Origin: Massilia horti
GTDB taxonomy: Bacteria; Pseudomonadota; Gammaproteobacteria; Burkholderiales; Burkholderiaceae_D
Length of the DNA: 46,006 nucleotides
Direction of reading: 5' to 3'
NCBI RefSeq assembly: GCF_004614195.1
Contig: NZ_SPUM01000141.1
Coordinates: 1-46,006 of the forward strand
The notes beneath the pieces were generated by a model. That model was given only the letters and a program-made list of their open reading frames with translations, did not search any database and had not been told where the DNA came from. Both the position numbers and the translations under genes were made by a program. This document shows positions 15,618-24,967 of the stretch, in pieces; positions within the stretch are counted from its first letter, which is position 1; every line of letters begins with the position of its first letter.

Positions 15618-15710
15618 TTACGGAGAGGTGCCAACGCCGGCGTAGCATATCCACGCCAAGGCCGCGATGGCATAGGCCACCACCACACCGCTGATCAGTT
15701 GAAGTTTCAT
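15618..15710 (-). CDS. 30-residue single-pass small membrane protein
   Basis: ATG 15710 is preceded by GGGAGAA at a normal distance and opens a 30-codon frame starting MKLQLISGVVVAYAIAALAW. Residues 5-23 are hydrophobic enough for one transmembrane helix, and the tail is short (YAGVGTSP). It runs antisense to the hemH-grpE direction. I do not recognise it. The ribosome site, the codon choice and the clean membrane helix support it; conservation is untested. Confidence 0.5.
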   Translation of the reverse strand: MKLQLISGVVVAYAIAALAWICYAGVGTSP

Positions 15711-15723
15711 GGGTTCTCCCGCA

Positions 15724-15741
15724 CCTGCCGTCAGCGGCAGG
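15724..15741 (-). promoter_or_regulatory. Hairpin in the leader of the 30-residue ORF
   Basis: On the minus strand CCTGCCG-CTGA-CGGCAGG forms a perfect 7-bp stem with a 4-base loop, ending 3 bases before the GGGAG ribosome site. It could control translation or end an upstream transcript. Confidence 0.45.
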
Positions 15742-15868
15742 ATTTAACAAATAATAAAACTATCAATGAAGGAAAGTATTCGCTGGCGGGTAAATGTTGT
15801 AACGAAATGTTGATATTTTTGCTTGGCTTGGCCGTTTGCTTTTTCTGCATGGCAGTTTAGCAATACCT

Positions 15869-15896
15869 CTTGAAAATGGAGGAGTGCGCCCCATGT
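15869..15896 (+). promoter_or_regulatory. Sigma-32 heat-shock promoter of grpE
   Basis: CTTGAAA (15869-15875), a 13-base spacer and CCCCATGT (15889-15896) match the RpoH consensus CTTGAA/CCCCATNT. Transcription would start near 15903, about 60 bases before the grpE ATG. Confidence 0.82.
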
Positions 15897-15964
15897 TGGG
15901 TGCTATGTAGCAATCCGGACAAGTCAGTTAATCCGTCAAGTCCTTGATTCTTAGGAGTTTTTCG

Positions 15965-16513
15965 ATGCAAGACCAAGAAAACCAAGAGGTGTCCAATCAG
16001 CCCGAGGGCCAGGACGCGGTCAATCAGCAGCCGGAGCAGGCTGCGCCAAGCGAGCCCGGCCTGGAAGAGCAGCTGAGCGCGACTGAAGCCAAGCTGGCTG
16101 AGGTGCATGACGCATTCATGCGCGCCAAGGCCGAGACCGAGAATATCCGCCGCCGCGCGCAGGAGGATGTGAGCAAGGCGCACAAGTTCGCCATCGAAAG
16201 CTTCGCCGAGGCGATGGTGCCGGTGCGCGACAGCCTCGAGATGGCCCTGAAGGTCGAGTCGCCGACCGTGGAATCGATCAAGGAAGGCGTCGAAATGACG
16301 CTCAAGCAATTGGCCTCCGCGTTCGAGAAGAACCGCCTGATCGAAATCCTGCCCCAGCCGGGGGACAAGCTGGACCCGATGAAGCACCAGGCGATCGCCG
16401 TGGTGCCGTCGGACCAGGAGCCGAACACTGTCGTCAGTGTGTTGCAAAAAGGCTACATGATCGCCGATCGCCTGCTGCGTCCGGCCATTGTGACTGCAGC
16501 GCAACCCAAATAA
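15965..16513 (+). CDS. grpE: Nucleotide exchange factor GrpE
   Basis: GrpE releases ADP from DnaK and acts as a thermosensor in the DnaK cycle. The 182-residue protein has a disordered Q/E-rich N-terminus and a long coiled coil (about 33-90, LEEQLSATEAKLAEVHDAFMRAKAETENIRRR). A beta domain follows with the signature FEKNRLIEILPQPGDKLDPMKHQAI and VLQKGYMIADRLLRPAIVTAA. AGGAG lies seven bases before ATG 15965; an upstream in-frame start at 15944 is not needed. Its sigma-32 promoter is directly upstream and dnaK follows. Confidence 0.96.
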   Translation: MQDQENQEVSNQPEGQDAVNQQPEQAAPSEPGLEEQLSATEAKLAEVHDAFMRAKAETENIRRRAQEDVSKAHKFAIESFAEAMVPVRDSLEMALKVESPTVESIKEGVEMTLKQLASAFEKNRLIEILPQPGDKLDPMKHQAIAVVPSDQEPNTVVSVLQKGYMIADRLLRPAIVTAAQPK

Positions 16514-16567
16514 ACAGAATGATCTGCTGCAACGCAAGGCAGGCCCGCTTTCCGGTGAGCCGAAACT

Positions 16568-16595
16568 CTTGAAAGCACGCAGTTTTTCCTCATAT
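16568..16595 (+). promoter_or_regulatory. Sigma-32 heat-shock promoter of dnaK
   Basis: CTTGAAA (16568-16574), a 13-base spacer and CCTCATAT (16588-16595) match the RpoH consensus with one change in the -10 box. The spacing is identical to that of the grpE promoter. It gives dnaK its own heat-shock start. Confidence 0.75.
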
Positions 16596-16638
16596 TAGAA
16601 CCAATCAAAAACACTTCAGTACAAAAAGGGAAAAAATC

Positions 16639-18585
<1,947 letters not shown>

Positions 18586-18598
18586 GCTGTAAAATCGC

Positions 18599-18652
18599 GG
18601 AACCAGCCGAGCCGATGTGACCAGGAAATGGTTCTCCGGCTCGGTTCTTTTT
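18599..18652 (+). terminator. Intercistronic terminator or attenuator between dnaK and dnaJ
   Basis: CCGAGCCG (18607-18614) pairs with CGGCTCGG (18637-18644), followed by TTCTTTTT. The 22-base loop has a small inner ACCA/TGGT pair. Partial read-through would let dnaK be expressed above dnaJ. Confidence 0.7.
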
Positions 18653-18690
18653 GCACAGACAGTTTTAAATAAACAGCAAGGTGCCGACAA

Positions 18691-19821
18691 ATGGCAAAGC
18701 GTGATTTTTACGAGATCCTCGGGGTCGCGAAAAATGCCTCGGAAGAGGACATCAAGAAGGCTTATCGCAAGCTCGCGATGAAATACCATCCTGACCGCAA
18801 TCCGGATAACAAGGAAGCGGAGGAGAAGTTCAAGGAGGTCAAAGAAGCCTACGAGATGCTGACCAATCCGGAGAAGCGCGAGGCCTATGACCGATACGGG
18901 CACGCCGGCGTCGACCCCAACATGGGCGGCGGCGGCTTTGGCGGCGGATTCGGCGCCGGCGGTTTCGGCGACGCGTTCGGCGACATCTTCGGGGACATCT
19001 TCGGCGGCGGCCGGCGCAGCAGCGGCGGCCCGCAGGTGTACCGCGGCGCCGACCTGCGCTACAACCTGGAGATCACGCTGGAGCAAGCCGCCAACGGCTT
19101 TGACACCACCATCCGCGTGCCCAGCTGGGACAAGTGCGACACCTGCCACGGCAGCGGCGCCAAGCCCGGCACCGCGCCGGTCACCTGCTCGACCTGCCAC
19201 GGTCACGGCCAGGTACGCATGCAGCAGGGTTTCTTTTCCATCCAGCAGACCTGCCCCAAGTGCCACGGCAGCGGCAAGGTCATTCCGGAACCGTGCGCGG
19301 CCTGCGGCGGCGCCGGACGCATCAAGCGCAACAAGACGCTGGAAGTGAAGATCCCGGCCGGTATCGACAACGGCATGCGCATCCGCTCGACCGGCAACGG
19401 CGAGCCGGGCACCAACGGCGGGCCGCCGGGCGACCTGTACGTGGAGATCCACATCAAGCCGCACCCGGTGTTCCAGCGCGAAGGCGACGACCTGCATTGC
19501 GAAATGCCGATCTCGTTTTCCAAGGCGGCGCTGGGCGGCGAGATCGAGGTGCCGACCCTGTCGGGCAAGGTATCGTTCACGGTGCCGGAAGGCACCCAGA
19601 CTGGCAAGACCTTCCGCCTGAAGGGCAAGGGCATCAAGGGCGTGCGCTCCGGCTACGCGGGCGACCTGTTCTGCCACGTGGTGGTGGAAACGCCGGTCAA
19701 GCTGACCGACAAGCAGAAGGACCTGCTACGCGAATTCGACCGCCTGACCAAAGAGGGCGGTTCCAAGCACAGCCCGCAGAGCAAGGGCTGGATGGACAAG
19801 GTCAAGGACTTCTTCGAGTAA
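18691..19821 (+). CDS. dnaJ: Chaperone protein DnaJ (Hsp40)
   Basis: The 376-residue co-chaperone stimulates the DnaK ATPase and delivers substrates. The J domain (1-70) carries HPD at 33-35. A glycine/phenylalanine stretch spans about 78-107. Four zinc-finger repeats follow, CDTCHGSG (C149/C152), CSTCHGHG (C166/C169), CPKCHGSG (C188/C191) and CAACGGAG (C202/C205), so this is a type I DnaJ. C-terminal substrate domains end with MDKVKDFFE. AAGGTG precedes the ATG. A terminator follows within 35 bases. Confidence 0.97.
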   Translation: MAKRDFYEILGVAKNASEEDIKKAYRKLAMKYHPDRNPDNKEAEEKFKEVKEAYEMLTNPEKREAYDRYGHAGVDPNMGGGGFGGGFGAGGFGDAFGDIFGDIFGGGRRSSGGPQVYRGADLRYNLEITLEQAANGFDTTIRVPSWDKCDTCHGSGAKPGTAPVTCSTCHGHGQVRMQQGFFSIQQTCPKCHGSGKVIPEPCAACGGAGRIKRNKTLEVKIPAGIDNGMRIRSTGNGEPGTNGGPPGDLYVEIHIKPHPVFQREGDDLHCEMPISFSKAALGGEIEVPTLSGKVSFTVPEGTQTGKTFRLKGKGIKGVRSGYAGDLFCHVVVETPVKLTDKQKDLLREFDRLTKEGGSKHSPQSKGWMDKVKDFFE

Positions 19822-19833
19822 GCAATCCAAAGC

Positions 19834-19866
19834 AACCGCTGAGCGCCCCGGCCCTCGGCGGTTTTT
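19834..19866 (+). terminator. Terminator after dnaJ
   Basis: AACCGCTGAG (19834-19843) pairs with CTCGGCGGTT (19854-19863) with one G-U pair, a 10-base loop and then TTT. It starts 12 bases after the dnaJ stop. Confidence 0.75.
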
Positions 19867-19867
19867 C

Positions 19868-19894
19868 GTAGGGTGCGCACCCGTGCGCACGCGT
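19868..19894 (+). repeat. Single GTAG-REP half
   Basis: GTAGGG, the hairpin TGCGCAC-CC-GTGCGCA and CGCG are present, but no inverted partner or interior follows. It is a solitary half between dnaJ and the carbonic anhydrase gene. Confidence 0.75.
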
Positions 19895-19975
19895 GACGCA
19901 TGAACAGTGTTGGCCACGCACGGGGGCAGGAAAGGTATGAGCGCACCCTGCCAGCACTAACCAAACGGGAATCAC

Positions 19976-20653
19976 ATGGCTCAAACCCCCACCGGCCTCA
20001 CCGCCGAAGACCTCTTTGAACGCAACCGCAAGTGGGCAGCGTTGATGATCGACCAGGACCCGGACTTCTTCAAGGACCTGGCTTCGCAGCAGGCGCCCGA
20101 GTACCTGTGGATCGGCTGCTCGGACAGCCGCGTGCCGGCCAACGAACTGGTGGGCATGGCGCCGGGCGAACTGTTCGTCCACCGCAACATCGCCAACGTG
20201 GTGGTGCATTCGGACCTGAACTGCCTGACCGTGCTGCAGTTCGCGATTGACGTGCTCAAGGTCAAGCACATCATCCTGTGCGGCCACTACGGCTGCTCGG
20301 GCGTGTCTGCCGCGTTGAATAACACCAGAGTGGGCCTGGCCGACAACTGGCTGCGCCACGTGCGCGACGTGCACGACAAGCACGAGAAATACCTGGGCAA
20401 CGTGAGCGGCGCGGCCGCCGCCAACCGCCTGGTCGAGCTGAACGTGGCCGAGCAGGTGATCAACGTGGCGCAGACGACGGTCGTGCGCGACGCCTGGGAA
20501 CGCGGCCAGCCGCTGACCATCCACAGCTGGGTCTACGGCGTGCACGACGGCCTGTTGCGCGACCTGGGCATTACCGTCAGCAGCCATGAAGAGATCGCGC
20601 CCAAGCTCGAGGTGATCCTGCAGCGCTACCTGGAAGCGGGAGCGCAACGGTGA
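19976..20653 (+). CDS. can: Beta-class carbonic anhydrase
   Basis: The enzyme interconverts CO2 and bicarbonate, feeding carboxylation reactions at low CO2. The 225 residues carry the three zinc ligands C48 (in IGCSDSRVP), H104 and C107 (in CGHYGCSG), the catalytic dyad D50/R52, and the SWVYGVHDGLL segment of the Can/CynT group. GGGAA lies a short way before the ATG. The gene shares a 4-base GTGA overlap with the pyrophosphohydrolase gene, so the two are translated together. Confidence 0.94.
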   Translation: MAQTPTGLTAEDLFERNRKWAALMIDQDPDFFKDLASQQAPEYLWIGCSDSRVPANELVGMAPGELFVHRNIANVVVHSDLNCLTVLQFAIDVLKVKHIILCGHYGCSGVSAALNNTRVGLADNWLRHVRDVHDKHEKYLGNVSGAAAANRLVELNVAEQVINVAQTTVVRDAWERGQPLTIHSWVYGVHDGLLRDLGITVSSHEEIAPKLEVILQRYLEAGAQR

Positions 20654-21039
20654 ACGGTGACGGGCAAGGCGAGCTGGCGCGGCTGCGCGACCTGGTGCGC
20701 GAGTTCGTCGACGAGCGCGACTGGGACCAGTTCCACACGCCCAAGAACCTGGCCGCGGCGCTGTCGGTCGAGGCGGCCGAGCTGCTGGAGCATTTCCAGT
20801 GGCTGCAGAACGGCCGCCGCGACGAACTGGGCGAGGACAAGCTGCGCCAGGTGCGTCACGAGATCGCCGATGTGATGGTGTACCTGGTGCGCATCGCGGA
20901 CAAGCTGGACATCGACCTGATGAGCGCTGTCGAGGAAAAGATGGTCATCAACCGCGCCAAGTACCCGGCCGCGCTGGTGCGCGGCGATGCGCGCAAGTAC
21001 AGTGAGTACAAACACGCGGACCAGCGCGCGGCTGACTGA
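20650..21039 (+). CDS. MazG-like nucleotide pyrophosphohydrolase
   Basis: The 129-residue protein has the MazG-type metal-binding pattern: EAAELLEHFQW (E41, E44) and EIADVMVYLVRIADKLDID (E71, D74). Its length fits the RS21-C6/dCTPase-like clade that hydrolyses non-canonical or excess dNTPs to monophosphates. It starts at GTG 20650, inside the stop region of the carbonic anhydrase gene (GTGA overlap). Why these two are coupled is not clear from the sequence. A REP-type pair lies after the stop and separates it from the convergent chemotaxis gene. Confidence 0.85.
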   Translation: MNGDGQGELARLRDLVREFVDERDWDQFHTPKNLAAALSVEAAELLEHFQWLQNGRRDELGEDKLRQVRHEIADVMVYLVRIADKLDIDLMSAVEEKMVINRAKYPAALVRGDARKYSEYKHADQRAAD

Positions 21040-21065
21040 ATCACAACAATAGTTAGCCCAAAAAC

Positions 21066-21146
21066 CGTCGTCCCCGCGTAGGCGGGGACCCATAGTGAGC
21101 ATCTATTCACGCGGCCTATGGGTTCCCGCCTGTGCGGGAACGACGT
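21066..21146. repeat. Second REP-type inverted pair (GTCGTCCCCGC family)
   Basis: CGTCGTCCCCGC-GTAG-GCGGGGAC-CCATAG (21066-21095) faces an inverted relative (21115-21146, TTCCCGCCTGTGCGGGAA plus CGACG). Each half is its own hairpin, with paired changes CCCCGC/GCGGGG versus TCCCGC/GCGGGA. This resembles the common proteobacterial CGTCATTCCCGC repeats and is unrelated to the GTAGGGTGCG family. It also separates two convergent genes. Confidence 0.82.
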
Positions 21147-21173
21147 GTTATTTTTCGTGCGCTGGTGATTCAG

Positions 21174-22787
21174 TTACGATTCGAGTAGGCCGCGCCCCAA
21201 GTTCGCCACGGCTACCGCGCGTGCCGAAGTCGATGCCTGCGCCGCGCCGCCCTCCAGCCTGAACACCGCCACCACACCAGCCAGCCGCGCCGACTGTTCC
21301 TGCAGCGCCTGCGCGGCGGTCGACGCCTGCTCCACCAGCGCCGCGTTCTGCTGCGTGACCGCATCCATCTCCACGATCGCCCGGTTGATCTGCTCGATCC
21401 CGCTTTCCTGCTCGCGGCTGGCGGCCGCGATCTCGCCCATGATGTCGGTGACCCGGCGCACGCTGGTGACGATCTCGTCCATCGTGGTGCCGGCCTGATT
21501 GACCAGCCGGCTGCCCTGGTCCACCTTCTCGACCGAATCGTCGATCAGAGTCTTGATCTCCTTGGCCGCCGCGGCCGAGCGTTGGGCCAGGCTGCGCACT
21601 TCGCTGGCCACCACCGCAAACCCGCGTCCCTGTTCGCCGGCGCGCGCCGCTTCCACCGCCGCGTTCAGCGCCAGGATGTTGGTCTGGAACGCGATGCCGT
21701 CGATGACCCCGATGATGTCGGCGATCTTGTCGGCCGACGCGTGGATCGCGCTCATCGTGCTGACCACTTCGTTCACCACGGCGCCGCCGCGTCGTGCCAC
21801 ACTTGATGCCGATTCGGCCAGTTGGTTGGCCTGCCGCGCATTGTCGGCATTTTGCTTGACCGTGCCGGTCAGTTCCTCCATCGAGGATGCCGTTTCCTCC
21901 AGCGCCCCGGCCTGCTGCTCGGTGCGCGACGACAGGTCCAGGTTGCCGGACGCGATCTGGCTCGACGCGGCTGCGATCGTGTCGGTGCCGCCGCGCACCT
22001 GGCCCACGATGTTCTGGAGCGCCGCGTTCATCTCCTTGAGCGCTTGCAGCAGCTGGCCGGTTTCGTCCTTGCTGTGAACATCGATCCGGCTGGTCAGGTC
22101 GCCGGTCGCGACGGTCTGCGCGATCCGCACCGCCTCTTTCAACGGGCGGGTGATCGAACGGGTGATCTGCCAGCCAACCGCAATCGCGATCAGCACGGCA
22201 GCCAGGCCCACGCCGCCCAGCAGCAGGCGGCTGTGAGCATAATGGCGCTCGCTGGTGACGTAGTCCTCGTTATTGCGTACGCCTTGCTCATCGCCCAGCT
22301 CCTTGAGCGCTTTCGCCCACGCCTTCATGGCCGGCACCACGCGCTCGCGCAGCAGGTGCCCGGCCTCGTCGTTCCTGTTCTGCCGGCCCAGGTCCAGGGT
22401 TTCGGCCAACAGGGGCGCGGCGCTGGCGCGCGCGGCCGCGACCTTCTTGAGCAGCGCGCGGGTCTGGTCATCCTTGGTCATCGTGTTGATGACGCCTTCG
22501 GCGCTGTCATAGTCCTTCCATGCCTGCTTGATCGAGTCCGACTGCGCGGCCAGTTCCTCGTGCGTGGACAGCAGGATCATGTCGCGCACGCCGATCGACA
22601 GCATGCGCTGCGCATCGCGCATGTCGGTGGCGGCGTCCAGGCTGACGTTGTTAACTTTGACAACCGTGGCGAGCAGGTCATTGGTGGCGGCCATGCCGGT
22701 GAGTCCGCTCCAGACGACCACGACGAGCAACGCCAATATCGTGCCAAAGCCGAGCGTGAGGCGCTGGCCGATCTTTAAATTCTTCAT
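21174..22787 (-). CDS. Methyl-accepting chemotaxis protein
   Basis: The 537-residue transducer has TM1 (about 10-32), a periplasmic four-helix-bundle-like sensor (about 33-186), TM2 (about 187-208), HAMP (about 208-262) and a cytoplasmic signalling domain. The highly conserved tip is GIAFQTNILALNAAVEAARAGEQGRGFAVVASEVRSLA (about 364-401). Flanking Q/E-rich helices suit methylation. No C-terminal CheR-binding pentapeptide is seen, as the protein ends RGLLES. The ribosome site is weak. No che genes are near. An operator-like palindrome lies about 90 bases upstream. Confidence 0.95.
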   Translation of the reverse strand: MKNLKIGQRLTLGFGTILALLVVVVWSGLTGMAATNDLLATVVKVNNVSLDAATDMRDAQRMLSIGVRDMILLSTHEELAAQSDSIKQAWKDYDSAEGVINTMTKDDQTRALLKKVAAARASAAPLLAETLDLGRQNRNDEAGHLLRERVVPAMKAWAKALKELGDEQGVRNNEDYVTSERHYAHSRLLLGGVGLAAVLIAIAVGWQITRSITRPLKEAVRIAQTVATGDLTSRIDVHSKDETGQLLQALKEMNAALQNIVGQVRGGTDTIAAASSQIASGNLDLSSRTEQQAGALEETASSMEELTGTVKQNADNARQANQLAESASSVARRGGAVVNEVVSTMSAIHASADKIADIIGVIDGIAFQTNILALNAAVEAARAGEQGRGFAVVASEVRSLAQRSAAAAKEIKTLIDDSVEKVDQGSRLVNQAGTTMDEIVTSVRRVTDIMGEIAAASREQESGIEQINRAIVEMDAVTQQNAALVEQASTAAQALQEQSARLAGVVAVFRLEGGAAQASTSARAVAVANLGRGLLES

Positions 22788-22874
22788 TTTTTCGAACGCT
22801 TTACTGTTTTATTTGAATGACAATTTCAGGCGGGTGCTGGGATGAGGAAATTTATAACCCGCATGCATATCTTA

Positions 22875-22890
22875 GTAGGATTAGTCCTAC
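22875..22890. promoter_or_regulatory. Operator-like palindrome upstream of the chemotaxis gene
   Basis: GTAGGA-(4)-TCCTAC is a perfect 6-bp inverted repeat with an AT-rich surround. In the mcp direction it overlaps a possible -35 (TTGTAG), with TATGCA about 17 bases on. It suggests an activator or repressor site; the regulator is unknown. Confidence 0.45.
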
Positions 22891-22948
22891 AAGTAAGTTG
22901 CGAAGTGTATATAAATCTTTATGGGTGGAAATCCAGCAACGGAAAGAC

Positions 22949-23058
22949 GTAGGGTGTGCAGCTTTGCTGCGCACGCGGTTCGCAAATTCAGCGCAGTGGC
23001 GCGGCAGCCGCGAGCCCGCATGCCGTGACCGCGTGCGCAGCAAAGCTGCACACCCTAC
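22949..23058. repeat. Central GTAG-REP pair at the turn of the palindrome
   Basis: Halves 22949-22979 and 23028-23058 flank the 48-base loop. Each half is 31 bases, three longer than in other copies, and its hairpin is TGTGCAGC-TTT-GCTGCGCA rather than TGCGCAC-CT-GTGCGCA. The stem is kept (one G-U pair) although the sequence has changed. Its interior is oriented opposite to the copies at 8521 and 13345. Confidence 0.9.
22980..23027. other. Asymmetric 48-base loop at the centre of the palindrome
   Basis: Symmetry breaks at 22980 (T) against 23027 (G) and the 48 bases between are not self-complementary. The reverse complement of the loop closely resembles the 48-base interior of the repeat at 8521-8624; both share TTGCGG or CTCGCGG, then CCACTGCGC, and end in TTTGCGA or TTCGCGA. 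The loop is therefore the normal interior of a REP pair and not a foreign insertion. Confidence 0.95.
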
Positions 23059-23116
23059 GTCTTTCCGTTGCTGGATTTCCACCCATAAAGATTTATATAC
23101 ACTTCGCAACTTACTT

Positions 23117-23132
23117 GTAGGACTAATCCTAC
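23117..23132. promoter_or_regulatory. Operator-like palindrome (mirror copy)
   Basis: Mirror of 22875-22890, GTAGGA-CTAA-TCCTAC. Confidence 0.45.
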
Positions 23133-23219
23133 TAAGATATGCATGCGGGTTATAAATTTCCTCATCCCAGCACCCGCCTGAAATTGTCATTCAAATAAAA
23201 CAGTAAAGCGTTCGAAAAA

Positions 23220-24833
23220 ATGAAGAATTTAAAGATCGGCCAGCGCCTCACGCTCGGCTTTGGCACGATATTGGCGTTGCTCGTCGTGGTCGTCTGGAGC
23301 GGACTCACCGGCATGGCCGCCACCAATGACCTGCTCGCCACGGTTGTCAAAGTTAACAACGTCAGCCTGGACGCCGCCACCGACATGCGCGATGCGCAGC
23401 GCATGCTGTCGATCGGCGTGCGCGACATGATCCTGCTGTCCACGCACGAGGAACTGGCCGCGCAGTCGGACTCGATCAAGCAGGCATGGAAGGACTATGA
23501 CAGCGCCGAAGGCGTCATCAACACGATGACCAAGGATGACCAGACCCGCGCGCTGCTCAAGAAGGTCGCGGCCGCGCGCGCCAGCGCCGCGCCCCTGTTG
23601 GCCGAAACCCTGGACCTGGGCCGGCAGAACAGGAACGACGAGGCCGGGCACCTGCTGCGCGAGCGCGTGGTGCCGGCCATGAAGGCGTGGGCGAAAGCGC
23701 TCAAGGAGCTGGGCGATGAGCAAGGCGTACGCAATAACGAGGACTACGTCACCAGCGAGCGCCATTATGCTCACAGCCGCCTGCTGCTGGGCGGCGTGGG
23801 CCTGGCTGCCGTGCTGATCGCGATTGCGGTTGGCTGGCAGATCACCCGTTCGATCACCCGCCCGTTGAAAGAGGCGGTGCGGATCGCGCAGACCGTCGCG
23901 ACCGGCGACCTGACCAGCCGGATCGATGTTCACAGCAAGGACGAAACCGGCCAGCTGCTGCAAGCGCTCAAGGAGATGAACGCGGCGCTCCAGAACATCG
24001 TGGGCCAGGTGCGCGGCGGCACCGACACGATCGCAGCCGCGTCGAGCCAGATCGCGTCCGGCAACCTGGACCTGTCGTCGCGCACCGAGCAGCAGGCCGG
24101 GGCGCTGGAGGAAACGGCATCCTCGATGGAGGAACTGACCGGCACGGTCAAGCAAAATGCCGACAATGCGCGGCAGGCCAACCAACTGGCCGAATCGGCA
24201 TCAAGTGTGGCACGACGCGGCGGCGCCGTGGTGAACGAAGTGGTCAGCACGATGAGCGCGATCCACGCGTCGGCCGACAAGATCGCCGACATCATCGGGG
24301 TCATCGACGGCATCGCGTTCCAGACCAACATCCTGGCGCTGAACGCGGCGGTGGAAGCGGCGCGCGCCGGCGAACAGGGACGCGGGTTTGCGGTGGTGGC
24401 CAGCGAAGTGCGCAGCCTGGCCCAACGCTCGGCCGCGGCGGCCAAGGAGATCAAGACTCTGATCGACGATTCGGTCGAGAAGGTGGACCAGGGCAGCCGG
24501 CTGGTCAATCAGGCCGGCACCACGATGGACGAGATCGTCACCAGCGTGCGCCGGGTCACCGACATCATGGGCGAGATCGCGGCCGCCAGCCGCGAGCAGG
24601 AAAGCGGGATCGAGCAGATCAACCGGGCGATCGTGGAGATGGATGCGGTCACGCAGCAGAACGCGGCGCTGGTGGAGCAGGCGTCGACCGCCGCGCAGGC
24701 GCTGCAGGAACAGTCGGCGCGGCTGGCTGGTGTGGTGGCGGTGTTCAGGCTGGAGGGCGGCGCGGCGCAGGCATCGACTTCGGCACGCGCGGTAGCCGTG
24801 GCGAACTTGGGGCGCGGCCTACTCGAATCGTAA
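23220..24833 (+). CDS. Methyl-accepting chemotaxis protein (mirror copy)
   Basis: Mirror of 21174-22787 with the same 537 residues. Start context is ...TTCGAAAAA before ATG. The two copies face away from the central REP pair, about 430 bases apart. Confidence 0.93.
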   Translation: MKNLKIGQRLTLGFGTILALLVVVVWSGLTGMAATNDLLATVVKVNNVSLDAATDMRDAQRMLSIGVRDMILLSTHEELAAQSDSIKQAWKDYDSAEGVINTMTKDDQTRALLKKVAAARASAAPLLAETLDLGRQNRNDEAGHLLRERVVPAMKAWAKALKELGDEQGVRNNEDYVTSERHYAHSRLLLGGVGLAAVLIAIAVGWQITRSITRPLKEAVRIAQTVATGDLTSRIDVHSKDETGQLLQALKEMNAALQNIVGQVRGGTDTIAAASSQIASGNLDLSSRTEQQAGALEETASSMEELTGTVKQNADNARQANQLAESASSVARRGGAVVNEVVSTMSAIHASADKIADIIGVIDGIAFQTNILALNAAVEAARAGEQGRGFAVVASEVRSLAQRSAAAAKEIKTLIDDSVEKVDQGSRLVNQAGTTMDEIVTSVRRVTDIMGEIAAASREQESGIEQINRAIVEMDAVTQQNAALVEQASTAAQALQEQSARLAGVVAVFRLEGGAAQASTSARAVAVANLGRGLLES

Positions 24834-24860
24834 CTGAATCACCAGCGCACGAAAAATAAC

Positions 24861-24941
24861 ACGTCGTTCCCGCACAGGCGGGAACCCATAGGCCGCGTGA
24901 ATAGATGCTCACTATGGGTCCCCGCCTACGCGGGGACGACG
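24861..24941. repeat. Second REP-type inverted pair (mirror copy)
   Basis: Mirror of 21066-21146. Confidence 0.82.
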
Positions 24942-24967
24942 GTTTTTGGGCTAACTATTGTTGTGAT

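Larger units (their letters stand above)
15560..15964. other. 405-base hemH-grpE intergenic region
   Basis: It holds a 30-codon ORF on the minus strand (15618-15710) with a hairpin in its leader, an AT-rich central part (about 15745-15860) and the grpE sigma-32 promoter (15869-15896). I see no clear terminator for hemH. Confidence 0.6.

Noticed and set aside
22817..23155. 112-codon frame across the centre, with a nearly identical partner on the other strand
   Set aside because: It is created by the REP pair and the symmetry; the two products differ only where the loop is asymmetric. No ribosome site or domain.
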